DNA from: Gemmatimonadales bacterium
Lineage (GTDB): Bacteria > Gemmatimonadota > Gemmatimonadetes > Gemmatimonadales > JACORV01
Direction of reading: 5' to 3'
NCBI GenBank assembly: GCA_017881505.1
Contig: JADGQW010000006.1
Coordinates: 1-36,097 of the forward strand
Length of the DNA stretch: 36,097 nt
The notes below the pieces were generated by a model, which saw only the letters and a program-made list of their open reading frames with translations, was not told the DNA's origin and searched no databases. A program made the translations under genes and the position numbers. Numbering within the stretch: the stretch's first letter is position 1; every line of letters starts with the position of its first letter. This document shows positions 28,703 through 36,097 of this stretch, one piece after another.

Positions 28703-30108
28703 TGCTCCGCTCCTTCCGCGTGCAGCTCGCCGTCCGCTTCGCCCTGACGATGCTCGTCGTCATCGCCGGTGTCGGCGTCGCGGCCACGTGGTCGTTGCGC
28801 GTGATCCTCCAGCGGGAGCTGGACGCGACGCTGCTGCAGCTCGCGGAGGTCGAGGTGCTCGCGGGGGCGTCCACGTCCGGCCCCGACTTCACCTTCCACG
28901 AGGGGGTGCTCCTCGCCCGCACCCGGCTGCCGAGCTCGGAGCTCACCCGCTACGGCGAGCTGTGGGATGCGGAGGGCGTGCCGGTGGTCCGGAGCGCGAA
29001 CCTCGGCGACCGCGACCTCCCGCTCCCGGCCACCGCGATGGCGGAGGCGCGCCGGGGCGTCCCGGGCCTCGCCACGCACACCTGGGGCGCTGACCGGCTG
29101 CGGTCGCTCGTCTACCCGCTCCGGCTCGTGGGGGCGATGCACGGCTCTCACTACCTCCAGGTCGCGGCGCCCCTGGCCCCCTTGGATGCCGTGATCTGGC
29201 GGTTCGCCGGCCTCGTGGCGGTCCTCGGATTCACCGGCGCGGCGGCCGCCTTCGGCGGAGCGTGGTTCTTCGCCCGGCTCGCCACCCGTCCGGCGGAACA
29301 GATCGCCGCCCAGGCGCAGGCCATCGAGGCGGGGACGCTGTCGGCGCACATCACGGCGCACGCCGAGGTGGTGGAGTACGCCAGCCTCGTCGCGGTGCTG
29401 AACGCGATGCTGGACCGCCTCCGCGCCGCGTTCGACGCGCAGCGCCGCTTCGTCGCCGACGCGAGCCACGAGCTGCGCTCCCCGCTGACCGTGATGCGCG
29501 GCGACCTCGACGTGGCGCTGCGGCGGGACCGGAGCGTGGAGGAGCTGCGCGCCGTCCTGGCGCGGATGCGGGAGGAGGTGGACGGGATGACCGCCCTGGC
29601 CGGCAACCTCCTGCTGCTCGCGCGCGCCGACGCCGGCCTCCCCGCGTCGGCTCTCGGCGAGGTGGACCTGGCCGACGTGGTCGACCGCGTGGTGGCGCGC
29701 TCAGCCGGGCCTGCGGAGGCGGCCGGCGTCGTCCTGACCGCCGCGGCGCAATCCGCCCCGGTGCACGGCGACGCGGCGCTGCTCGACCGCGCCGTCGGCA
29801 ACCTGGTCGAGAACGCCCTCAAGCACGCCCCACGCGGCGCGCGGGTCGCGGTCCGCTGCGCGGCGGCCGGCGGCGTGGCCACGCTCGAGGTGGAAGACGG
29901 CGGACCCGGGATCGCGCCGGAGCACGCCGAGCACGTCTTCGAGCGCTTCTATCGCGCCGACCCCGCTCGGGGACGGGACGCCGGCGCGGGGCTCGGCCTG
30001 CCCATCGCGCGCGCCATCGCGGAGGCCCATCGCGGCGCGCTCGTCCTCGCCCGCGCCACGCCGGGCGCGCTGTTCCGTCTGACGGTTCCGTTGGCCGGCG
30101 GGGGCTGA
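28702..30108 (+). CDS. Sensor histidine kinase (HAMP-HisKA-HATPase)
   Basis: FVADASHELRSPLTVMRGDLDVAL (H-box), NLVENALKHAPRG (N-box), VEDGGPGIAPEHAEHVFERFYRAD, GLGLPIARAIAEAHRG; ATG overlaps the upstream TGA. Confidence 0.94.
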   Translation: MLRSFRVQLAVRFALTMLVVIAGVGVAATWSLRVILQRELDATLLQLAEVEVLAGASTSGPDFTFHEGVLLARTRLPSSELTRYGELWDAEGVPVVRSANLGDRDLPLPATAMAEARRGVPGLATHTWGADRLRSLVYPLRLVGAMHGSHYLQVAAPLAPLDAVIWRFAGLVAVLGFTGAAAAFGGAWFFARLATRPAEQIAAQAQAIEAGTLSAHITAHAEVVEYASLVAVLNAMLDRLRAAFDAQRRFVADASHELRSPLTVMRGDLDVALRRDRSVEELRAVLARMREEVDGMTALAGNLLLLARADAGLPASALGEVDLADVVDRVVARSAGPAEAAGVVLTAAAQSAPVHGDAALLDRAVGNLVENALKHAPRGARVAVRCAAAGGVATLEVEDGGPGIAPEHAEHVFERFYRADPARGRDAGAGLGLPIARAIAEAHRGALVLARATPGALFRLTVPLAGGG

Positions 30109-30312
30109 CGGGCGGCGGCCACGCGCTCCAGGCCCCCGGGAAGGCCGTCCGGCACGAGCCGCAGTACGAAACCTCACGCACGCTTCAGACTCCCTTAACA
30201 GTCCCGTCCCTAGACTCCTCGACGCGTCGACCGCCGTGTCGGTGGTCGCACGGCGTCGCCATCGGCTCCATTCACCGGTCGCACGCGGTTCCACCTCGAG
30301 AGGAGTCGCCGG

Positions 30313-30615
30313 ATGACTGCTCGCTCCCTCGCAGGCCTCCCCCTGCCAGACGATCCGCGCCGCCGCGCCTTCGTGGTCACGGGGTTCGTCGTCGGCGCCC
30401 TGCTGGCTGGTGTGGCGATGTCGGTGTGCGTGGTGCTCCATGCCGGGACCGCCGAGCCGAGTTGGTGTCCCTTCGCGGCGACGGGGGGCTGGAGCGACTG
30501 GTTCCGCGCGATCGGACGGGCCGCGGTCGTGGGTGTGCTCGCCGGTGCGCTGGGAGGAGTTGCGGGGTACGTCGGCGCACGGCTCGGGTCGTATCACTGG
30601 ACGCCCCGGAGCTAG
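30313..30615 (+). CDS. Small membrane protein of unknown function (two predicted TM helices)
   Basis: 100 aa; hydrophobic AFVVTGFVVGALLAGVAMSVCVVLHAG and AAVVGVLAGALGGVAGYVGARLG; SD-like GAGAGGAG upstream. Confidence 0.65.
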   Translation: MTARSLAGLPLPDDPRRRAFVVTGFVVGALLAGVAMSVCVVLHAGTAEPSWCPFAATGGWSDWFRAIGRAAVVGVLAGALGGVAGYVGARLGSYHWTPRS

Positions 30616-30625
30616 TCGCGGACCC

Positions 30626-31942
30626 ATGCGTCGCCTGAGGAGCACGCTGATCGTGGTGGCCCTGTCCGGCGTCGCGCTGCCGGTGGCGGCGCAGCAGCCG
30701 GCCGATACCCTCGACCTGGCGCAGGCGATCGCCATCGCCCGCGCGCAGAACCCGCGTATCGCCGCCGCGAGCGCCGGCGTGCGCGCCGCGGGGGCGCGGA
30801 TCGGACCCGCGGGAGCCCTGGCGGATCCCACCGTCACGCTCGGAGCGATGAACTACATGCTCCCCGCCCTCTCGCCGCGCGGCGACCCGATGACGATGAA
30901 CCAGCTGACGGTGATGCAGATGCTGCCGATCAACGGCACCCTGCGGCTCCGGCGCTCCGCCGCCCGGTCCGACAGCGCCGGCACCGCGCTGCGGCGTGAC
31001 GCGCTGGCGCTCGACGTCGAGCACGAAGTGCGCACCCGCTATTGGGAGCTGTACCACACCGATCGCGCCCTGGAGACGATGGGCACCACCCTCGGGGCGC
31101 TGCGCGATCTGGTCGGCATCGCCACGGCGATGTACGCCGTCGGCAGCACCTCGCAGGCCGACGTCGTCCGGGCCCAGCTCGCCGTGACGCGGATGCAGCA
31201 GGACATCGCCGACATGGCACTGCAGCGGTTCACCGCCGCCGCGGCCCTGAACGGCCTCCTCGGCCGCGACCCGGAAGCGCGCATCGCGCTCCGCCCCGGG
31301 GTCGCGCACGAGATGCACGGCGGCGAAGTGATGGCCCTCGAGATGCCCCCGCTGCCGCCGACGGATTCGCTCGTCGCCTGGGCCGACACCGGCAACCGCG
31401 AGCTCGCGGCGCTGCGCACCGGCGTCTCCGCCGCGCGCGCCAACGAGGAGGCGGCCCGCCGGATGCTCATCCCCGATCTCACCGTCGGGCTCTCCTACGG
31501 CCAGCGGACCGGCTCGAACGACGTGGTCTCGGCCATGTTCGGGATCAGCGTCCCCGTCTTCGCACGGTCGCGGCAGCTCAGGATGCGCGACGAGTCCCGC
31601 GCGATGCGCGAGATGGCGGAGGACGAGGTCGCCGCGATGCGCCTGTCCGTCCGCACCGAGCTGGTGACCGCGCGCGCCGGGGCCGAGACGGCGCGGCATC
31701 AGGTGGCGATCTACACCGGGACGCTCGTGCCGCAGGCGGAAGCGGCGTACGAGGCCTCCCTCGCCGCCTATCGCGTCGGCCGGGTGGACTTCATGGCCGT
31801 GCTCGACGCGCAGATGGCCCTCCTGATGTATGAGCACGACGCCCACCGCTTCGAGTCCATGTATGGGACCGCGATCGCCGATATCGACCGGCTGACAGGC
31901 CGGCTCTACGTCGCGCCGATGCCGGGGATGGGGATGGAGTAG
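30626..31942 (+). CDS. TolC-family outer membrane efflux protein (CusC-like)
   Basis: MRRLRSTLIVVALSGVALPVAAQQPADTLDLAQAIAIARAQNPRIAAASAGVRAAGARI...; coiled-coil TolC pattern; followed by adaptor and RND pump. Confidence 0.88.
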   Translation: MRRLRSTLIVVALSGVALPVAAQQPADTLDLAQAIAIARAQNPRIAAASAGVRAAGARIGPAGALADPTVTLGAMNYMLPALSPRGDPMTMNQLTVMQMLPINGTLRLRRSAARSDSAGTALRRDALALDVEHEVRTRYWELYHTDRALETMGTTLGALRDLVGIATAMYAVGSTSQADVVRAQLAVTRMQQDIADMALQRFTAAAALNGLLGRDPEARIALRPGVAHEMHGGEVMALEMPPLPPTDSLVAWADTGNRELAALRTGVSAARANEEAARRMLIPDLTVGLSYGQRTGSNDVVSAMFGISVPVFARSRQLRMRDESRAMREMAEDEVAAMRLSVRTELVTARAGAETARHQVAIYTGTLVPQAEAAYEASLAAYRVGRVDFMAVLDAQMALLMYEHDAHRFESMYGTAIADIDRLTGRLYVAPMPGMGME

Positions 31943-31945
31943 GCG

Positions 31946-33139
31946 ATGAGAATGAAGACAGGACCATTCGCGATTCTGCTGCTCGTGGCGGCCATCGTGG
32001 TGCCGGGATGCTCGAAGGGGAAGGGCGGCGTTCCAGCGGTGGACCACAGCCAGCACGGCGGAGGGGCGATGCCCGCGGCCGGCCCCGGGCCCGTGACGGT
32101 CGCGCCGGAGGTCCGGGCGCGCCTCGGCATCCTCGTCGTGACGGCGGAGATGGGCACGCTCACGCGCGACCTCCGGCTGGTGGGCCGTGTGGTGCCGGCC
32201 GAGACGGCGCGGCGCACGGTCGCGAGCCGCGTGGACGGATTCGTCGAGCGGCTGGCGGTGGACTTCACCGGCCGGCCCGTGCACCGGGACGAGGTGCTCC
32301 TCGAGCTGTACAGCCCGATGCTGGTGGCGGCGCAGCAGGAGCTGCTTCTCGCGGTGCGCCTGCGGAGCGCGCTCGGCACCGGCTCGACCGCCGACGCGGC
32401 CCGGAACGCCGATTCCCTCGTGGCGGCCGCGCGCCGGCGCCTCCAGTACTGGGACATCAGCGACGACCAGATCGCGGAGCTGGAGCGGAGCGGCACCGTC
32501 CGCCGGACGCTCACGCTGCGGTCCCCGTCGGACGGAGTCGTGCTCCAGAAGAACGTGGTGCAAGGCCAGTCGGTGGCGGCCGGCGCTCCCCTGTTCGAGA
32601 TCGCCGACCTCGGCACCGTCTGGCTCGAGGCGGACGCCTTCGAGGACGACCTCGCCGCCGTGCGCGTGGGGCAGGTCGCGGACGCGTCCTTCGACGCCTA
32701 TCCGGGCGAGGTGATGCGCGGCCGCGTCGCGTACGTGTACCCGACGGTGGACCCGGCCAGCCGCACCGGCAAGGTGCGCGTGGAGCTGGCGAACGCCGGC
32801 GGCCGCATCCGACCGGGCCTCTTCGGCACGGTGCGCATCAGCGCGCCGGGCGTCCGCGGCGTCGTGATCCCGCGCCAGGCGGCGCTGGTGACCGGCGACC
32901 GCCAGCTGGTGTTCGTGGAGGATTCGGCGAACCGCTTCCAGCCCCGGCTCGTCGAGCTGGGTGCCGAGAACGACAGTCTCGTCGTGGTGAAGGACGGCCT
33001 GCGTGCCGGCGAGCGCGTCGTGTCCGCCGCCGCCTTCCTGCTGGACGCCGAGTCGAACCTGGGCGCGGCGATGGCGGGGATGGCCGGGATGGCGGGGATG
33101 ACCCCGGCCCCGGCGCCGCACGGCCCGACGAAGCGCTAG
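31946..33139 (+). CDS. cusB: RND efflux periplasmic adaptor (CusB-like) lipoprotein
   Basis: Signal LLLVAAIVVPGC; DLRLVGRVVPAETARRTVASRVDGFVERLAVDFTGRPVHRDEVLLELYSPMLVAAQQELL; LRSPSDGVVLQKNVVQGQSVAAGAPLFEIADLGTVWLEADAFEDDL. Confidence 0.92.
   Translation: MRMKTGPFAILLLVAAIVVPGCSKGKGGVPAVDHSQHGGGAMPAAGPGPVTVAPEVRARLGILVVTAEMGTLTRDLRLVGRVVPAETARRTVASRVDGFVERLAVDFTGRPVHRDEVLLELYSPMLVAAQQELLLAVRLRSALGTGSTADAARNADSLVAAARRRLQYWDISDDQIAELERSGTVRRTLTLRSPSDGVVLQKNVVQGQSVAAGAPLFEIADLGTVWLEADAFEDDLAAVRVGQVADASFDAYPGEVMRGRVAYVYPTVDPASRTGKVRVELANAGGRIRPGLFGTVRISAPGVRGVVIPRQAALVTGDRQLVFVEDSANRFQPRLVELGAENDSLVVVKDGLRAGERVVSAAAFLLDAESNLGAAMAGMAGMAGMTPAPAPHGPTKR
33071..33100 (+). repeat. 9-bp tandem repeat encoding the MAG MAG MAG M tail of the adaptor
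   Basis: ATGGCGGGG ATGGCCGGG ATGGCGGGG ATG. Confidence 0.8.
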
Positions 33140-33149
33140 GGGCGGAGCC

Positions 33150-36097
33150 ATGCTGCGGCGCATCATCGAGTGGTCCACCCGCAACCGCTTCCTCGTGGGG
33201 CTCGCCGTGGTGTTCGTGGCGGGCGCCGGCGTCTGGGCCATCCGGACGATCCCCCTCGAGGCGCTGCCCGACCTCACCGACGTGCAGGTGATCGTCCAGA
33301 CCGACTTCGCCGAGCAGGCCCCGCAGATCGTCGAGGACCAGGTCACCTACCCGATCACGACCCAGATGCTGAAGGTGCCGGGCGCCACGACCGTGCGCGG
33401 CTATTCCTTCTTTGGCATGAGCCTGGTGTACGTGATCTTCGCGGACGGGACCGATCTCTACTGGGCGCGCTCGCGGGTGATCGAGTCCCTGAACGGCCTG
33501 CGTGGCCGCCTCCCGGCGGCGGCGAACCCCACCCTCGGTCCCGACGCGACGGGGCTCGGCTGGGTGTACGAATACGTCCTCACCAGCGACCGGCACTCCC
33601 TCTCCGAGCTGCGCGCCATCCAGGACTGGTACCTCCGGTACGCCCTGACGTCGGTGTCCGGCGTCTCCGAGGTGGCCTCGGTCGGCGGCTACGAGAAGCA
33701 GTACCAGGTGGAAGTGGACCCGGTGCGGCTCCAGGCGTTCGGCATCCCCATCACCCGGGTGATGGACGCGGTGCAGGGCGGGAACACGGAGACCGGGGCG
33801 CGGGTGCTCGAGGTCGCCGGCCGCGAGTACATGATCCGCGCCCTGGGCTACGCGCAGGGGATCCCCGACCTGGAGAACGCGGTCGTGGGGACGACGGCGT
33901 CGGGCACGCCGGTGCGGGTGCGGGACGTGGCGCGCGTCGCGATCGGCCCCGACATCCGCCGGGGCGCCGCCGACCTGAACGGCAAGGGCGAGGCGGTGGG
34001 CGGGATCGTCGTGATGCGCTTCGGCGAGAACGCGCTCACGACCATCGAGCGGGTGAAGGCGCGCCTCGCCGAGGTGCAGCGCGGCCTGCCGGCGGGCGTG
34101 AAGGTGGTGCCCGTCTACGACCGCTCCGACCTGATCCACCGCGCCATCACGACCCTGCGGGAGAAGCTCACCGAGGAGTCGGTGGTCGTGGCGGCCGTCT
34201 GCGCCCTCTTCCTCCTCCACTTCAGCTCCGCGTTCGTGGCGATCCTCACGCTGCCCCTGGGCGTGATGATGAGCCTGCTGGTGATGCGGTGGATGGGCCT
34301 CTCGGCCGACATCATGAGCCTGGGCGGCATCGCCATCGCCATCGGCGCGATGATCGACGCCGCCATCGTGATGATCGAGAACCTCCACAAGCACCTGGAG
34401 CGGGCCGGCGGCTCCGAGAACGTGACGGGCGAACGGCGCTGGGAGATCGTGCGCGAGGCGGCGGGGGAGGTCGGCCCGCCCCTCTTCTTCTCGCTCCTGG
34501 TGATCACGGTGTCCTTCCTGCCGGTCTTCACTCTCGAGGCGCAGGAGGGCCGGCTCTTCAAGCCCCTGGCGTACACCAAGACCTTCGCGATGGCGGCGTC
34601 GGCGATCCTCGCGGTGACCGTCGTGCCCGTCGCGATGGGGTGGTTCATCCGCGGCCGCATCCGGCCGGAGCGGGCGAACCCGGTCAACCGGGGGCTGCAG
34701 GCCCTCTACCGCCCGGTGCTGCTGCTGGTGCTCCGGCACCCGTGGAAGACCGTGGCCGCCTGCGCGCTTCTCCTCGCGGCGACGGTCGTGCCGGCCCTGC
34801 GCCTCGGGTCGGAGTTCATGCCGCCCCTCGACGAGGGCACCATCCTCTACATGCCGACCACCATCCCCGGCGCGTCCATCGGCGTGGCCCAGCGGGCGAT
34901 GCAGGTGCAGGACTCGATCCTCGCGGCCTTCCCCGAGGTGGCGAGCGTGTTCGGGAAGGTGGGCCGCGCGAACACGGCCACCGACCCGGCGCAGCTCGAC
35001 ATGATCGAGACGACGATCGTGCTGAAGCCGCAGAGCCAGTGGCGGGCGGGGATGACGCGCGAGCGGCTGGTGAGCGAGATGGACACCGCGGTGAAGACCG
35101 TCGGCTACGTGAACGCGTTCACCCAGCCGATCCGCGGCCGGATCGACATGCTGGCGACGGGGATCCGCACGCCCGTCGGGGTGAAGATCTTCGGCCCCGA
35201 CCTGGGGGAGCTGGAGCGCATCGGCAAGGAGATCGAGGCGGCGGTGGGGATGGTGCCGGGGACGCGGAGCGTCTTCGCCGAGCGGGCGGTGTCGGGGTCC
35301 TACCTCGACATCCAGGTGGACCGGGAGCAGGCGGCGCGCTACGGCGTCAACGTGGCGGATGTCCAGCGCACCGTCGCGGCGGCGATCGGCGGGATGGAGG
35401 TGACGACCACGGTCGAGGGCCGCCAGCGCTTCAGCGTCAACGTCCGCTACCCGCGCGACCTTCGCGACTCGCCCACCGCCCTGGGTCGCATCCTCATCCC
35501 GGTGTCGCTGGGCTCGGTGGGCGGCGCCGAGGGCCCCGGCGTGACGGCTCCGACAGCGGGAGGCGGGGGGATGGGCTCGGGCTCCGCCCCGGCCGCGAGC
35601 GCTGCGTCGTCCAGCGGCATGGGCTCAGGCCCGGGGCGGGTGGTCCAGATCCCGCTGGCGCAGCTCGCCACCATCCGGCTCGTGAACGCGCCGATGCAGG
35701 TCAAGACCGAGAACGCCTTCCTCACGGCGTGGGTCCAGATCGACATGACGAGCCGCGACCTGGGGAGCTACGTGCGCGACGCCAAGGCGGCCGTGAACTC
35801 GGCCGTCACCCTCCCGCCGGGCTACACGCTGACGTGGAGCGGGCAGTACGAGTACATGCAGCGGGCCACCGAGAAGCTCAAGGTGGTCATCCCGCTCACC
35901 CTCCTGATCATCGTGGTCTTGCTGTACCTCAACTTCGGGAACGTGCGCGACCTCTCGATCGTGCTGATGTCGCTCCCCTTCGCGCTGATCGGCGGCATCT
36001 GGTTCCTGTGGGCGCTCGACTACGAGCTCAGCGTCGCGGTGGCGGTCGGCTTCATCGCGCTCTTCGGCGTCGCGGCCGAGACGGGGGTGGTGATGCT
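33150..36097 (+). CDS. cusA: Heavy-metal efflux RND permease (CusA/CzcA family), 3' end truncated by the window edge
   Basis: Open frame from ATG 33150 to the window end: MLRRIIEWSTRNRFLVGLAVVFVAGAGVWAIRTIPLEALPDLTDVQVIVQTDFAEQAPQIVEDQVTYPITTQMLKVPGATTVRGYSFFGMSLVYVIF; IMSLGGIAIAIGAMIDAAIVMIENLHKHLE; LPFALIGGIWFLWALDYELSVAVAVGFIALFGVAAETGVVM. Confidence 0.95.
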   Translation, partial: MLRRIIEWSTRNRFLVGLAVVFVAGAGVWAIRTIPLEALPDLTDVQVIVQTDFAEQAPQIVEDQVTYPITTQMLKVPGATTVRGYSFFGMSLVYVIFADGTDLYWARSRVIESLNGLRGRLPAAANPTLGPDATGLGWVYEYVLTSDRHSLSELRAIQDWYLRYALTSVSGVSEVASVGGYEKQYQVEVDPVRLQAFGIPITRVMDAVQGGNTETGARVLEVAGREYMIRALGYAQGIPDLENAVVGTTASGTPVRVRDVARVAIGPDIRRGAADLNGKGEAVGGIVVMRFGENALTTIERVKARLAEVQRGLPAGVKVVPVYDRSDLIHRAITTLREKLTEESVVVAAVCALFLLHFSSAFVAILTLPLGVMMSLLVMRWMGLSADIMSLGGIAIAIGAMIDAAIVMIENLHKHLERAGGSENVTGERRWEIVREAAGEVGPPLFFSLLVITVSFLPVFTLEAQEGRLFKPLAYTKTFAMAASAILAVTVVPVAMGWFIRGRIRPERANPVNRGLQALYRPVLLLVLRHPWKTVAACALLLAATVVPALRLGSEFMPPLDEGTILYMPTTIPGASIGVAQRAMQVQDSILAAFPEVASVFGKVGRANTATDPAQLDMIETTIVLKPQSQWRAGMTRERLVSEMDTAVKTVGYVNAFTQPIRGRIDMLATGIRTPVGVKIFGPDLGELERIGKEIEAAVGMVPGTRSVFAERAVSGSYLDIQVDREQAARYGVNVADVQRTVAAAIGGMEVTTTVEGRQRFSVNVRYPRDLRDSPTALGRILIPVSLGSVGGAEGPGVTAPTAGGGGMGSGSAPAASAASSSGMGSGPGRVVQIPLAQLATIRLVNAPMQVKTENAFLTAWVQIDMTSRDLGSYVRDAKAAVNSAVTLPPGYTLTWSGQYEYMQRATEKLKVVIPLTLLIIVVLLYLNFGNVRDLSIVLMSLPFALIGGIWFLWALDYELSVAVAVGFIALFGVAAETGVVM

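Noticed and set aside
30377-33346. 989-aa minus-strand ORF opposite the efflux genes
   Set aside because: Antisense to the TolC, adaptor and RND genes, all of which have clear family signatures.

Overview
The window is 36 kb of high-GC bacterial chromosome. Gene content and style suggest Gemmatimonadota or a relative, but that is an inference. From left to right it contains: (i) the 3' part of a lipoprotein gene; (ii) a tightly overlapping peptidoglycan-recycling operon, murQ-anmK-nagZ plus an SSS-family Na+:solute symporter; (iii) a minus-strand signalling operon of four genes: a triple zinc-ribbon/double-FHA protein, a Ser/Thr kinase, a PP2C phosphatase and an FHA-TM-trypsin-like protease; (iv) an N-acetylmuramoyl-L-alanine amidase, an outer-membrane protein combining an HExxH metallopeptidase, a TolB-type propeller and a barrel, and a GWxTD protein; (v) a second zinc-ribbon Ser/Thr kinase with PEGA and TonB_C-like extracytoplasmic domains, coupled to a gamma-carbonic anhydrase; (vi) a B12-dependent ribonucleotide reductase, an NTF2/SnoaL-like lipoprotein and a secreted tricorn-type protease; (vii) a two-component system followed by a small membrane protein and a Cus-like TolC/adaptor/RND copper-silver type efflux cassette cut by the right edge. 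The most interesting signals beyond ordinary genes are the FHA/kinase/phosphatase/protease module, a recurrent promoter grammar TTG-N19-21-TANNTTG (some copies positioned for leaderless mRNAs), three heptamer-periodic arrays starting at or within a few nt of the stop codons of neighbouring genes, a perfect 16-bp palindrome at the predicted start site of the second kinase gene, and a Gly/Ser/Met-rich insertion in the CusA-like pump. No tRNA, rRNA, CRISPR array or transposon was recognised. All calls come from reading the sequence; no database search was run.
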